NCBI RefSeq assembly: GCF_016863435.1 | Contig: NZ_BOOW01000023.1 | Coordinates: 62,001-126,000 of the forward strand | Length of the DNA stretch: 64,000 bases | Direction of reading: 5' to 3' | Source of the DNA: Sinosporangium siamense | Lineage (GTDB): Bacteria; Actinomycetota; Actinomycetes; Streptosporangiales; Streptosporangiaceae | In this document: positions 46,572 through 55,850 of the stretch, piece after piece | How positions within the stretch are numbered: the stretch's first letter is position 1 | Layout: every line of letters begins with the position of its first letter | Translations under genes and position numbers: made by a program | The notes under the pieces: model-generated | The model's database searches: none | Told to the model about the DNA's origin: nothing | What the model saw: the letters and a program-made list of their open reading frames with translations, nothing else

Positions 46572-46931
46572 TCAGTCCCAGTCCAGGCCCTTGCGACGCC
46601 ACACATAGGCGTAGGCGACGAGGACGGTGACGATGAACAGCACCATTTCCACCAGCCCGAAGAGCCCGAGCTTGTCGAACGCGACGGCCCACGGGTAGAG
46701 GAAGATGATCTCGATGTCGAACACGATGAACAGCATCGCCGTGATCATGTACTTCAGCGGGAACCGCCCGCCGCCCACCGGTTGGGGAGTGGGGTCGATC
46801 CCGCATTCGTAGGCGTCGAGCTTCGCGCGGTTCCAGCGCTTGGGGCCGGTGAAGGGTGCGATCGACACCGAGAAGATCGCAAACCCGCCCGCGAGAACGG
46901 CGAGCACCAGGATGGGCACATAAAGCTCCAT
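46572..46931 (-). CDS. nuoA: NADH-quinone oxidoreductase subunit A
   Basis: A 119-residue, three-helix subunit. Conserved motif [20 protein letters not shown], then [16 protein letters not shown]. First gene of the 14-gene nuo operon. The ATG at 46931 follows GGAGAGGA. 121 bases separate it from the end of the upstream reductase gene, enough for an internal promoter, though read-through from the Rex-like site is also possible. Confidence 0.96.
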   Translation of the reverse strand: MELYVPILVLAVLAGGFAIFSVSIAPFTGPKRWNRAKLDAYECGIDPTPQPVGGGRFPLKYMITAMLFIVFDIEIIFLYPWAVAFDKLGLFGLVEMVLFIVTVLVAYAYVWRRKGLDWD

Positions 46932-47052
46932 CGCTACGCGTCCTCTCCCATCTCCACGCGCGCCGGCGCGCAGTTCAGAACGTTGATGTGACGAGCAAGT
47001 CTAGGGAGGGCCGTAGCCGGTCCTTCCTTGTCCTGCGGGGTGTTCACGGAGG

Positions 47053-48342
47053 TCATGCCGAGGGGGCGACCTTCGAGAGAGCGTTGATGATGCGGTCCGA
47101 CGCGTCGCCCCTCCGGTCGGTGAGGTTCGCGAGCAGCTTCATGGTGAACCTCATCAGCCCGGGGTGCGGCAGCGCGTGGCGCGTCGCGAAGTTCATCACA
47201 CCCGGCCTGCCGATCGCCTCCACGAACAGCCTGCCAAGGGTGAAGTAACCCCCGTAAGCATCCTTGAGCACCTGAGGATATGCCCTCAGAGCGCGCTCCC
47301 GCTTCGCGGGTGTGCCGAGCGAGAGCGCCTTAGCCACGGACTCGGCCGCGATCTTGCCGGTTTCCATGGCGTAGGCGATGCCCTCGCCGTTGAACGGGTT
47401 GATCATTCCGCCCGAGTCGCCCACCAGGACGAGCCCGCGCGTGTAGTGCGGTTGCCGGTTGAAGGCCATCGGCAGGGCCGCCCCCCGGATCGGGGCGGTC
47501 ATGTTCTCCTCGGCGAAGCCCCACTCGGCCGGCATGTTCTTGACCCACCTGCGTAGCAGGTCACGATAGTCGACCTTGTCGAACGCCGCCGAGGTGTTGA
47601 GCAGGCCGAGCCCGACGTTGCTAGTGCCGTCGCCGACCCCGAACACCCAGCCGTAGCCGGGCAGCAGTCGCTCTTCGTCCCACAGCTCCAGCCACAACTC
47701 AAGATAGTCGTCGTCGTGGCGCGGACTGGTGAAATAGGTGCGGACGGCCACCGCGACCGGACGGTCCTCGCGCTTGTGCAGCCCCATCGCGAGTGACAGC
47801 CGGGTCGAGTTGCCGTCGGCGGCGACCACCAGCCGGGACCTGTAGGCGATCTCCTCGCCGTTCCGCTTCGCGGTCACGCCCACGATGTGACCGCTGCGGT
47901 CGGAAAGGATCGGTCCTGTGACGTTGACGCCCTGCTCCATGCGCACCCCGGCGCGCACGGCGTTCGCGGCGAAGATCTCGTCGAAGTCCTTGCGGGTGCG
48001 CACCAGACCGAAGTCGGGGAAGCTCGACAGCTCGGGCCAGTCCAGCTCGAACCGCTGACCGCCGCCGATCACGCGCAGACCCTTGTTGCGCACCCAGCCC
48101 GGGGCGTCGATGTCGATGCCCATGTCGATGAGCTGCTTGACCGCGCGCGGCGTCAGCCCGTCGCCGCAGACCTTCTCCCTCGGGAACGTGCTTTTTTCCA
48201 GCAGCAGAACGTCGAGCCCCGCCTGCGCGAGGTAGAAGGCGGTGGCAGAGCCGGCTGGACCGGCGCCGACGACGATGACGTCGGCATCCGCGTCTGCGGG
48301 TCTCCGCTGCGCGGTGATTGGTGGGGAAGCTGGGTCGGTCAC
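47053..48342 (-). CDS. Geranylgeranyl-reductase-family FAD oxidoreductase (menaquinone tail reductase candidate)
   Basis: A 429-residue flavoprotein. The FAD dinucleotide motif is DVIVVGAGPAGSATAFYLAQ, followed by EKVCGDGLTPRAVKQL (family signature), VVAADGNSTRLS and LVGDSGGMINPFNGEGIAYA. Members reduce isoprenoid double bonds; in mycobacteria MenJ saturates one unit of the menaquinone tail. Its position between menG and nuoA supports that role. Start GTG 48342 (MTDPASPP) is supported by the start of family homology; a longer frame to 48516 would run through the Rex-like operator. No motif residue is missing. Confidence 0.88.
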   Translation of the reverse strand: MTDPASPPITAQRRPADADADVIVVGAGPAGSATAFYLAQAGLDVLLLEKSTFPREKVCGDGLTPRAVKQLIDMGIDIDAPGWVRNKGLRVIGGGQRFELDWPELSSFPDFGLVRTRKDFDEIFAANAVRAGVRMEQGVNVTGPILSDRSGHIVGVTAKRNGEEIAYRSRLVVAADGNSTRLSLAMGLHKREDRPVAVAVRTYFTSPRHDDDYLELWLELWDEERLLPGYGWVFGVGDGTSNVGLGLLNTSAAFDKVDYRDLLRRWVKNMPAEWGFAEENMTAPIRGAALPMAFNRQPHYTRGLVLVGDSGGMINPFNGEGIAYAMETGKIAAESVAKALSLGTPAKRERALRAYPQVLKDAYGGYFTLGRLFVEAIGRPGVMNFATRHALPHPGLMRFTMKLLANLTDRRGDASDRIINALSKVAPSA

Positions 48343-48398
48343 GGGACCAGTTCCTGTCCTACACGTCGACGGCCACGAGATATGGGGCCTTCGTACTT

Positions 48399-48416
48399 TT
48401 GTGAACCTCTTCACAA
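48399..48416 (-). promoter_or_regulatory. Rex-type operator upstream of the reductase-nuo unit
   Basis: TTGTGAACCTCTTCACAA, whose core matches exactly the Rex operator pattern TGTGAACNNNTTCACA described in streptomycetes. It lies 57 bases before the reductase start. Rex represses respiratory genes when NADH/NAD+ is low and releases them when it rises. Confidence 0.75.
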
Positions 48417-48472
48417 ACTTGTCGGTTCCGCAGTCTAACGCTTTTCCAACGCGGGATGTCAGATGGGTAGCT

Positions 48473-49186
48473 CTATCGGGCCGAGAGCGGCTTAACCCCC
48501 CGGTGAAGAGCGACAATGCCGAGACTCAAGTTACGCCAGGCGACTTTGTGCCACCCCGCCTCGATCACCAGACGGGCCAGCGCGGCCTGGTCGGGCCAGG
48601 TCCTGATCGACTCGGCGAGGTAGGCGTAGGAGTCGGGGTTGGAGCTCGCGAGGCGCGCGACCGCCGGGAACATGCGCATCAGATATTGCGTGTAAACGAC
48701 GTCGAAGGACTTGATCGTCGGGCGGGAGAACTCGGCCACGACGAGCCTGCCGCCGGGCCTGGCCACGCGGTGCATCTCACGCAGGGCCGCCACGGTGTCG
48801 TGCATGTTGCGCAGGCCGAAGGAGATGGTGACGACGTCGAAGCTGTCGTCGGCGAAGGGCAGGCGCAGGCCGTCGCCGGCGATGAAGTTGACCTCGCCCT
48901 GGGCGCCCAGGCGCTCGGCCCCCGTGCGCAGCATGCCGAGGGAGAAGTCACACGCGATCGCCCGCGCCCCGAGCTCGGTGAACGTCAGGCTGGACGTGCC
49001 GGTGCCCGCGGCGAGGTCGAGCACGAGCTCGCCCGGCCCCGCGTCGACGACCTCGGCGGTGACCTTGCGCCACACCCGGTCCTGCCCGAGTGAGAGCAGG
49101 TCGTTGACCAGGTCGTAGCGGCGGGCCGTGCGATCGAACATCGCGGCGACTTCGTGGGGCTGCTTCTCCAGCGATGCGCGCGTCAT
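48473..49186 (-). CDS. menG: Demethylmenaquinone methyltransferase MenG (UbiE family)
   Basis: A 237-residue class I SAM methyltransferase performing the last step of menaquinone synthesis. SAM-binding motif I is [15 protein letters not shown]. The UbiE signatures are [18 protein letters not shown] and [13 protein letters not shown], followed by [17 protein letters not shown] 49186 ([13 protein letters not shown]) fits the family start; a longer frame to 49405 has no signal. It lies upstream of the reductase and nuo genes on the same strand, with a 130-base gap containing the Rex-like site. Confidence 0.94.
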   Translation of the reverse strand: MTRASLEKQPHEVAAMFDRTARRYDLVNDLLSLGQDRVWRKVTAEVVDAGPGELVLDLAAGTGTSSLTFTELGARAIACDFSLGMLRTGAERLGAQGEVNFIAGDGLRLPFADDSFDVVTISFGLRNMHDTVAALREMHRVARPGGRLVVAEFSRPTIKSFDVVYTQYLMRMFPAVARLASSNPDSYAYLAESIRTWPDQAALARLVIEAGWHKVAWRNLSLGIVALHRGVKPLSAR

Positions 49187-49286
49187 GGCGACAAGCCTAG
49201 GGCCCACCGTACGGAGGTCCGCGACGGCCGGGCACGTCAACGGAAAGTAATCACGCAAGCACAGACAGTCTGCTAGGACTTGGCAA

Positions 49287-50543
49287 ATGATTGCCCGTTT
49301 CTTGACAGTGCTGGTCGCCGCCACGCTTCTGCCGACTGCTCCCGCGGCGGCGGCCGGGACGACCGGCCAGGCCACAGTCGTGTCGGACGACCCCGTGAAC
49401 CACACGCCTCACGTGCTCGACGGCATCGTCAACGCCCTCGCCCTCGTCGGCCGCACCGTGGTGGTCGGCGGGTCCTTCACCTCGGTGCGCGAGGCCGGCC
49501 GCGGCTCGCCGGAACTCGCCCGCTCCCACCTGTTCGCCTTCGACCTCCACACAGGCCGGATCATCGAGGGCTTCGCCCCGCAGCTCAACGGCCCGGTGCA
49601 CGCGCTCGCGGCCGGCCCCGGCGGCACGGTGTACGCCGGAGGCTCCTTCACCGCCGCCGGATTCCGGCCGGCCGACGGGCTCGCGAGATTCCGCCTGGCC
49701 GACGGCGGCACCGACCCCCGCTTCGCCCCGCGCGTTCTCGGCGGCGACGTCACCACCCTGGCCCGGCGCGGCTCCCATCTCTATGTGGGCGGCGACTTCA
49801 CCCAAGTGGGCCGTTCTCTCCGCACCGCACTCGCCAGAGTGGACGCGACGACCGGCGCGGTGGATCCGGCGTTCACCGTCACACCGGGAGGCCCTCTCGG
49901 CGGCAGAGTAAGAATCTACGGAATGGCGCTCAGTGACCACCGTCTACTGATCGGCGGCGCATTCACCACTCTTGACGATCGATCTCGCCCCCAGGTCGGC
50001 CTGATCGACATCACCGGCGCCAGAGCAAAGGTGGCCGACTGGCGCACGGCGACGTTTGCCGTCGCGTGCAAGTCGGTCTTCCCCTCGTATGTACGCGGAG
50101 TGGACTTCTCACCGGACGGGAAATATTTCGTGATCGTCACCACAGGTGGCGCCGGCGGACCCCGCAAAGCCTGCGACTCTACGACGAGATTCGAGACGTT
50201 CGCCACGGGCGATCGCATCCGGCCGACGTGGATGAACCACACCGGCGGCGACTCGCTCTATTCCGTTGCCGTGACCGGTGCCGCCGTCTATGTCGGGGGA
50301 CATCTCCGCTGGCTGGACAACCCTTACGGAAGAGATACGGCGGGCCCCGGCGCAGTGGAACGCGAGGGCATTGGCGCCATACATCCGCGCAGCGGCAACG
50401 CGCTGAGATGGAACCCCGGACGCGAACGCGGGATTGGCGTCAAAGCTTTCCTCCCGCACGGTCAGGGTCTACTCGTCGGTAGTGATACAACTCGTCTCGG
50501 TCACGAGTACCATGCCCGAGTCGGCATGTTTCCGTTGCCGTAG
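49287..50543 (+). CDS. Secreted beta-propeller protein (delta-60-repeat/DUF5122-like)
   Basis: A 418-residue exported protein. The signal peptide ([21 protein letters not shown]) is followed by repeats of the type [43 protein letters not shown] and [10 protein letters not shown], each about 50 residues apart. These G-G-x-F-T repeats are the blades of the DUF5122/delta-60 propeller. Such proteins are common in actinomycete exteriors; the ligand is unknown. It is divergent from menG and ends four bases from the convergent DUF4229 gene. Confidence 0.82.
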   Translation: MIARFLTVLVAATLLPTAPAAAAGTTGQATVVSDDPVNHTPHVLDGIVNALALVGRTVVVGGSFTSVREAGRGSPELARSHLFAFDLHTGRIIEGFAPQLNGPVHALAAGPGGTVYAGGSFTAAGFRPADGLARFRLADGGTDPRFAPRVLGGDVTTLARRGSHLYVGGDFTQVGRSLRTALARVDATTGAVDPAFTVTPGGPLGGRVRIYGMALSDHRLLIGGAFTTLDDRSRPQVGLIDITGARAKVADWRTATFAVACKSVFPSYVRGVDFSPDGKYFVIVTTGGAGGPRKACDSTTRFETFATGDRIRPTWMNHTGGDSLYSVAVTGAAVYVGGHLRWLDNPYGRDTAGPGAVEREGIGAIHPRSGNALRWNPGRERGIGVKAFLPHGQGLLVGSDTTRLGHEYHARVGMFPLP

Positions 50544-50547
50544 TCCC

Positions 50548-50766
50548 TCAATCGCCACTCTTGCCGAGGGATGCGCTCTTCTTTCCGATGCGCGCACTCA
50601 CGGCATCACGCTGCTTGGAGAGCAAGACATAGCTCGCGAGGCCACTGACCGCGAAGGCCGCCACGACAAGAAACATCGGGTCGCGAAGGCCCAACAGATA
50701 CAACACTCCGAGAGCGACGACGAACAGAGCGATGCGGGACGCGGTGTATACGAGAACTGGATGCAC
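50548..50766 (-). CDS. DUF4229 membrane protein
   Basis: A protein of about 72 residues with two helices: VHPVLVYTASRIALFVVALG and MFLVVAAFAVSGLASYVLLS, then a basic tail (KQRDAVSARIGKK). This is the DUF4229 layout, a small actinobacterial family usually encoded near the menaquinone/nuo region. The start is uncertain: GTG 50766 matches the family, but the frame stays open to 50898. Function unknown. Confidence 0.7.
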   Translation of the reverse strand: MHPVLVYTASRIALFVVALGVLYLLGLRDPMFLVVAAFAVSGLASYVLLSKQRDAVSARIGKKSASLGKSGD

Positions 50767-51024
50767 AAGCTTGAGGTTACGACACACCCTCAGCGCCGAC
50801 TCCTTCGCACCAGGTACGACCGCTGCTAGTCTGCCCAAGAGCGCCCTTTTGTAAAGAAACACCCATGAGACTCTCAAAGAGGCTCTATCATATAACAATC
50901 GGGCGTTCAGCCGATAACAACCCGTGATCTTTGCTCAAAATCACGGATATATCAGGCTTCGCTCGGCACACTGGAGTACCTGTCCGCCCGCTGGCAGGAA
51001 GCGGGATGCGAGGGGGAGAGATTG

Positions 51025-51246
51025 GTGGAGAGTAGCAGCGAGCGTCTGCTGACCCCGGGAGAGGTTGCCGCCCTCTTCCGGGTTGACCCAAAGACGGTGA
51101 CACGCTGGGCCGCGGCAGGCCGCATCAGCAGCATCCGCACCCCCGGAGGGCACCGGCGCTTCCGTGAATCGGAAGTGCACGCCCTTCTTCGTGGCGAGGA
51201 CGTCCTGACGGCCGACCGGCCGACTGGCGAATCCCCGCGAGTCTGA
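51025..51246 (+). CDS. bldC: BldC-like MerR-type DNA-binding protein
   Basis: A 73-residue protein that is one winged helix: LLTPGEVAALFRVDPKTVTR, WAAAGRISSIRTPGGHRRFR, ESEVHALLRGED. This is very close to BldC, the streptomycete developmental regulator that binds head-to-tail on direct repeats. I prefer GTG 51025 with AGGGGGAGAG upstream; TTG 51022 is in frame three bases earlier. BldC-type paralogues exist, so orthology is likely but not proven. Confidence 0.85.
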   Translation: MESSSERLLTPGEVAALFRVDPKTVTRWAAAGRISSIRTPGGHRRFRESEVHALLRGEDVLTADRPTGESPRV

Positions 51247-51264
51247 CGACGAGTTCGTCGCCTC

Positions 51265-51303
51265 GGTGATCCTGCGGAACTACCCCGAAACCGCAGGGTC
51301 ACC
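51265..51303 (+). terminator. bldC terminator
   Basis: GGTGATCCTGCGG (51265-51277) pairs with CCGCAGGGTCACC (51291-51303) with one mismatch and a 13-base loop, 19 bases after the stop. The following 200 bases to the next gene show no coding sequence. Confidence 0.7.
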
Positions 51304-51501
51304 CTGGACTTCTCCCCCGGAAAAACCCCGCTCCACCGGTAAACGCGCCCGGCCCCGAACCGGAACCGCCGGGTGTCGCAGCGAAATCATCTGTGAGCAC
51401 ACGCTCCCTCCGTCGCGGAGAACTCTCCTGTCACAGTGAAGTCTCCTGTCAGGCGCATATCACCCGCAGATCAAGACAGCAGGTCAAGACCGCCTCGTGG
51501 T

Positions 51502-51744
51502 TCACGTCTCCTCTTGCTCGGCCTTGAACGCGAGGAACTCCCGCTCAAGATCGTCGTTCTGCTCCTGCCAGCGCGTGCGCGTCTCGGCGAACTCCGCCTC
51601 GCTGAGCGACTCGGGAAGCCAGCGCTCGTAGTCGGGATCGTCCGGCGTCAACTCGATGAACGCGTTGCCGATCACACGCCCGTCCGGGGCGGTCAGGCTC
51701 TGCGGCACACGCAGCGTCCCGTCCGTTAACCGGATGACGTACAT
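51502..51744 (-). CDS. Small acidic protein linked to the metalloprotease gene
   Basis: An 80-residue soluble acidic protein. MYVIRLTDGTLRVPQSL opens a beta-hairpin part; a long Glu/Arg-rich helix follows (SEAEFAETRTRWQEQNDDLE). It starts at ATG 51744 after AGGTGG, nine bases after the stop of the lethal-factor-like gene, so they form a two-gene unit. No family recognised; an inhibitor or chaperone of the protease is a reasonable but unproven idea. Confidence 0.65.
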   Translation of the reverse strand: MYVIRLTDGTLRVPQSLTAPDGRVIGNAFIELTPDDPDYERWLPESLSEAEFAETRTRWQEQNDDLEREFLAFKAEQEET

Positions 51745-51753
51745 GAAAACCAC

Positions 51754-52644
51754 CTAGATTCCGTAGCGCCGGTTGAAGAACAACATGACGGTGAGCGCCA
51801 TCCTGGTGTCCCCGCCGAGCATGTCGACCAGGGCGGGACGCTGCCGCGAGGCGATCGCGGCGAAGGCGTCGGCGAAGAACTCCTTGCGCCCGAGCCCGCC
51901 CGGCTGCCGGTGGAAGGCGGACATGAACAGCGGCTCGCACTGCCGATACAGGGCGACGAACTCCGGGGAGTCCGACACCCACGCGCCCGGCGGCGAGTCC
52001 ACGTCGTCCAGTGCGTGACCGACCTCGTGCATCATCACGTCGGGTGTCGGCGAAGGCCTGTCACCCACGACGATCTTGCGGTCGCCGTACGCCCCGGCGC
52101 AGATGTCCCAGGTCGCCCGGCCCGACGGCAGCGGCGCGCCTCGCAGATAGCCCATGTCGTCCAGATCGGGCACCCCGCCTGGACCGACGTAGATGCCCTC
52201 CAGCCCGGCGGCCAGCTTGGCCTTCAAGCGGTCGGGCAGCCGGGCCAGGCTGTCGACCGCCCGCACGGCGTCGGCCGACGGCGGACCGTTCCTGGCATCC
52301 CACTGCCGGTGGAGGATGCGCTCAAGGACACCGCAGTGGCGCAGGCCGTCGCCGACGTCCGGGCTGTCGGGCGCGTGGGCCCGCGCCCTCGGCCTCTCGT
52401 CGAAGAGCTCGAAGTCCCGCCAGGTGTATTGCGGCCGGTCGACCACGGAGGGAGCGGGGTGGGGACGCTCGACCGGGCGATCGAAAGGCCGGTCGGTGAG
52501 GCGGTCGGCGGGACGATCCGCGGGACGATCGGCGGACCGGTCGGGTTTACTCTCGTTTCCCCGACGGTGCGGCGAAACATAAGTGACGCGCTGCCACCAT
52601 CGGCTGCCCCGCCGATGGCGCCCCTTGTCGCCGGATTGCGCCAT
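51754..52644 (-). CDS. Anthrax-lethal-factor-like (ATLF/M34-type) zinc metalloprotease
   Basis: A 296-residue protein without signal peptide. Zinc-binding HEVGH (His206-His210) in DVMMHEVGHALDDV and a downstream glutamate in KEFFADAFAAI (~Glu255) give the HExxH...E gluzincin pattern of ATLF-like domains (anthrax lethal factor, Pro-Pro endopeptidase). Residues ~35-62 form a degenerate repeat (DRPADRPADRLTDRPFDRP), a Pro-rich spacer. ATG 52644 is chosen because GAGAGAGG precedes it; ATG 52662 is possible. The family also includes secreted toxins, but no export signal is visible here. Confidence 0.72.
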   Translation of the reverse strand: MAQSGDKGRHRRGSRWWQRVTYVSPHRRGNESKPDRSADRPADRPADRLTDRPFDRPVERPHPAPSVVDRPQYTWRDFELFDERPRARAHAPDSPDVGDGLRHCGVLERILHRQWDARNGPPSADAVRAVDSLARLPDRLKAKLAAGLEGIYVGPGGVPDLDDMGYLRGAPLPSGRATWDICAGAYGDRKIVVGDRPSPTPDVMMHEVGHALDDVDSPPGAWVSDSPEFVALYRQCEPLFMSAFHRQPGGLGRKEFFADAFAAIASRQRPALVDMLGGDTRMALTVMLFFNRRYGI

Positions 52645-52818
52645 GGCACCTCTCTCGCTCATGGTTTCCGCGCGGGGGCGCGGAGGTTCGGGAGTGCACC
52701 GTGTTCCACCGTACGACGTCGATCTTCTCGCGTCATGTGATTCTTGTTGAGGTTCACGACATATGAATGCGGCTGAGCCGAAAGCGCGATCGGCCGGGGG
52801 ATGGCTTACAGTTCGGGC

Positions 52819-53124
52819 ATGCCTAGCGTGCTCATCGGTCTGGCGTTGCTCACCTTCTGGCTCTACTGCCTCTTCGACGTCATCACCACCCCCGACGACC
52901 AGGTCCGGTCGCTGCCCAAAATCCTGTGGGTCCTCGTCGTCGTGCTGCTACCCGCCGTCGGCAGTGTGTTCTGGCTTCTCCTCGGCCGCCCCCTCGGCCC
53001 AAAGGTCCTGCCCAGGCCGCTCCCTCGCGAAAAGAGGCCGGAGGCGCCGAAGGGTCCCGACGACGATCCCGACTTCCTGAAGGACCTCGACCGCCGCATG
53101 CGCGGCGACGACGACCGCGGCTGA
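52819..53124 (+). CDS. PLDc_N domain membrane protein
   Basis: A 101-residue protein with two helices (VLIGLALLTFWLYCLFDVI and KILWVLVVVLLPAVGSVFW) followed by LLGRP. This is the phospholipase D N-terminal (PLDc_N) membrane domain, here stand-alone with a charged tail (DDPDFLKDLDRRMRGDD). ATG 52819 begins just before the first helix. It is convergent with ccsB. Confidence 0.82.
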   Translation: MPSVLIGLALLTFWLYCLFDVITTPDDQVRSLPKILWVLVVVLLPAVGSVFWLLLGRPLGPKVLPRPLPREKRPEAPKGPDDDPDFLKDLDRRMRGDDDRG

Positions 53125-53158
53125 CCTGCGACGCCGGAAGACGCCCGACGTACGGCGA

Positions 53159-53194
53159 AGCCCGGCTCTCCGCCTGAGCGAGAGGAGCCGGGCT
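53159..53194. terminator. Bidirectional terminator between PLDc_N and ccsB
   Basis: AGCCCGGCTC (53159-53168) and GAGCCGGGCT (53185-53194) form a perfect 10-bp stem between two convergent genes. Confidence 0.75.
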
Positions 53195-53245
53195 CCCAGA
53201 CGATCGGCCCCCGGTCCTCCGCACGGACCGAGGGGCCGGCCTCCG

Positions 53246-54199
53246 CTAACCGACGTCGGCGTAGGAGTGCAGGCCGCCGATGAAGATGTTGACGCCGAAC
53301 AGGTTGAACATGAGCGCTGCGAAGGCCACGAGCTGCACAATCGTCGCCTTCTTCCCCTTCCACCCGGCAGTCGTCCAGGCGTGCAGGTAGGCCGCGTAAC
53401 CGATCCACGTGATGAACGACCAGACCTCCTTGGGGTCCCAGCCCCAGTAGCGGCCCCACGCCCTGTCCGCCCAGAGCGCTCCCGCGATGATCGCGAAGGT
53501 CCACACCGGGAAGGCCACCAGGATCGCGCGGTGCGCGACCCGCTCAAGCTCCGCCCGCGTGGGCAGCCGCGAAAGCCCGTCCTTCCTGATCAGGAAGAGC
53601 ACCCCGGCGACACCGGCCAGGATGAAGAGCCCGCTGGCCAAAATGGCGGCCGACACGTGGATCGCCACCCAATAGGTGTCGAGCGCGGGCACCACAGGCC
53701 CGGCCTGAACATGCAGATAGCGTACGGCGAAGCCCAGCCCGAGCATCGCCGCGACGAAGACGAAGGCCCCGAGGAAACGCACCGGGAAGCGGATCTGCAT
53801 GATCAGGAACGCCGTGACGGCCGCGAAGCACATGGCCACCACGAACTCGTACATGTTGCCCCAGGGCCAGCGGTCCACCGCGAGTCCCCGGGTCAGGATG
53901 GCGGCCAGGTTGGCCGCCCAGCCGAGCCAGCCGACGACAAGCCCCGCCGTGCCGGCGCGCAGCGCCCATCCGTGCTTGGCCTCGCCGCCCGCGGCCTCGG
54001 CCGCCACGCTCTCGTCCTCGGCGCCGCCCGCCCCGACCAGCACCCGGCGTTTGCCCTGCTTGGCCTGGTTGACGCGGCGGGTGGCGAACGCCAGCTCAAG
54101 GGCGTAGCCGATCATCGCCAGCACGTAAAGCAGCACCGCGCCCAGAATCAACTGGTCACTCAGCGCTGCGAGCCCGAAATCGACCTCACTCGTGGGCAT
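53246..54199 (-). CDS. ccsB: System II cytochrome c biogenesis protein CcsB (ResC)
   Basis: A 317-residue membrane protein that delivers haem to apocytochrome c. The tryptophan-rich WWD-type motif is WGRYWGWDPKEVWS near residue 240, and conserved histidines flank it. Eight helices are visible. ATG 54199 follows AGGAGACACAG and overlaps the end of resB by 14 bases. Last gene of tlpA-ccdA-resB-ccsB. Confidence 0.94.
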   Translation of the reverse strand: MPTSEVDFGLAALSDQLILGAVLLYVLAMIGYALELAFATRRVNQAKQGKRRVLVGAGGAEDESVAAEAAGGEAKHGWALRAGTAGLVVGWLGWAANLAAILTRGLAVDRWPWGNMYEFVVAMCFAAVTAFLIMQIRFPVRFLGAFVFVAAMLGLGFAVRYLHVQAGPVVPALDTYWVAIHVSAAILASGLFILAGVAGVLFLIRKDGLSRLPTRAELERVAHRAILVAFPVWTFAIIAGALWADRAWGRYWGWDPKEVWSFITWIGYAAYLHAWTTAGWKGKKATIVQLVAFAALMFNLFGVNIFIGGLHSYADVG

Positions 54200-55850
54200 C
54201 TGTGTCTCCTGCGTTTTCAGCGGGTCGGGCACCGAGTGCCCGGACGATGTCGTCGAACTCGCCGGCGAATGCGGCGTCGCCCCCTTCGGTGCGCGTCAGT
54301 CCGCCCACCTCGACCACGGTAGCGTCGCCCTCCTTCGCCTCCGTCAGCCGCACCCACACACGGCGACGGCGGATCGACAACGAGAGCACGAGCCCGGCCA
54401 CGGCGAGGACCGACGCGATCAGCGCCGGCAGCCGGCCCGGGTCGTAGGTGGTCTGGAGGGTGACCCACTCCTTCACACCGGTGAACGTGATTTTGCCCGC
54501 TCCGCCCGGCAGGTCCAGCGACTGGCCCACCTGCAGCGGCGCGGCCTGCTCCCCGGCGGGGGCCTTGGGTGCGGCGTCGACCGACTTGGGTGCCACGCCG
54601 TGCCCCACGACCGGCTTGCCCTGCATGAGCAGCGGCTTGAGCTTGTCGGAGTTGAGCTCGTAGACCGACTGCGGCGTGCCGTTGTCCATCCCGAGATCGC
54701 CGGAGAAGGCCCAGACCTCGACCTCGGGGTTGATCTGGGCGGGGAAGGCCGAGGCGTAGGTGCCGTCCTTCATCTTCACCGAGGTCGGCAGGAACCTGAT
54801 GAGGAAGCCGAGGTCCTCCGGCTCGGCGTCCGGCACCTTGATCACGCACTCGGAGGCGAAGGTGGCCTTGTCGGCCGTGAGGCAGGGCACCGGGCCGTCG
54901 AAGGCGACCTGGCCCTTGCCGTCGGTGACGGTGAACGACGGAGCGTATCCGTTGCCCAGGAGGTAGGTCATCGTGCCGCCGCTGTCCAGCGGCTCGTTGA
55001 CCTTGAGCTTGAAGTCGCGCTCCGGGCCGCCCGGCTCGTCGGTGACCCGCAGATCCGCCTCGAAGTCGAGCGCCTGCCCCCGCTGCCTGCCCTCGACGAT
55101 GTAGGTCGCCTGGAACTCCTTCAACGTGAACGAGAAGGGGCTGAGCGACTCGGCCGACACCTGAACACCGGGGAGGTAGCGGTCGTAGGCCGCGACGGTG
55201 TTGGAGAAGCCGTCGCCTTCGACGAGCAGGACATTGCCGCGGTAGCCGTACAACGATCCGGCGCCGACGGCGAACAGCAGTCCGAGCAGCGAGATGTGGA
55301 AGAGCAGGTTGCCGCTCTCCCGCAGAAAACCCTTCTCACCCGCCACCCAGCCCGGCCCGGTCGCCACCCGGAACCTGCGCTTGCGCAGCCGCGAGGCCAC
55401 CTCCTCGACCGAGGTGGCGGCGGTGAAGGAGGCGTGGTGCGGCAGTCTGCCGAGGTTGCGCGGTGCGGCGGGCGGCTTGCGGCGCAGCTCCTTGAGGTGC
55501 ACGCCGGTGCGGGGGATGACACAGCCGACGAGCGACAGGAAGAGCAGCAGATAGATCGCCGCGAACCACGGCGCCTGGAAGACGTCGTAGAGCCAGAGCC
55601 TGTCGAGCCACGTTGACAGCTCGGGATTGTCCCTAAAGTGCTTGGCGACCATGTCGTCGGCGACGCCGCGCTGCGGGATCAGCGAGCCGGGGATGGAGCC
55701 GATGGCGAACAGGAACAGCAGCACGAGCGCCGTGCGCATCGAGGTGAGCGTGCGCCATCCCCAGCGCAGCCAGCCGGTGGCGCCAAGCCCGCCGCCCCCG
55801 GGCGGCTTCACGGTCATCCCGGGTTTCCTGTCGGTCGTCGTCTCCGCCAT
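54186..55850 (-). CDS. resB: System II cytochrome c biogenesis protein ResB
   Basis: A 554-residue ResB. Three N-terminal helices (LTSMRTALVLLFLFAIGSIP, WFAAIYLLLFLSLVGCVIPR, LFHISLLGLLFAVGAG) precede a ~300-residue extracytoplasmic domain, and a last helix (IASVLAVAGLVLSLS) comes before a short cytoplasmic tail. With CcsB it forms the haem-handling cytochrome c synthetase. ATG 55850 overlaps the ccdA stop (ATGA). Confidence 0.94.
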   Translation of the reverse strand: MAETTTDRKPGMTVKPPGGGGLGATGWLRWGWRTLTSMRTALVLLFLFAIGSIPGSLIPQRGVADDMVAKHFRDNPELSTWLDRLWLYDVFQAPWFAAIYLLLFLSLVGCVIPRTGVHLKELRRKPPAAPRNLGRLPHHASFTAATSVEEVASRLRKRRFRVATGPGWVAGEKGFLRESGNLLFHISLLGLLFAVGAGSLYGYRGNVLLVEGDGFSNTVAAYDRYLPGVQVSAESLSPFSFTLKEFQATYIVEGRQRGQALDFEADLRVTDEPGGPERDFKLKVNEPLDSGGTMTYLLGNGYAPSFTVTDGKGQVAFDGPVPCLTADKATFASECVIKVPDAEPEDLGFLIRFLPTSVKMKDGTYASAFPAQINPEVEVWAFSGDLGMDNGTPQSVYELNSDKLKPLLMQGKPVVGHGVAPKSVDAAPKAPAGEQAAPLQVGQSLDLPGGAGKITFTGVKEWVTLQTTYDPGRLPALIASVLAVAGLVLSLSIRRRRVWVRLTEAKEGDATVVEVGGLTRTEGGDAAFAGEFDDIVRALGARPAENAGDTDAHE

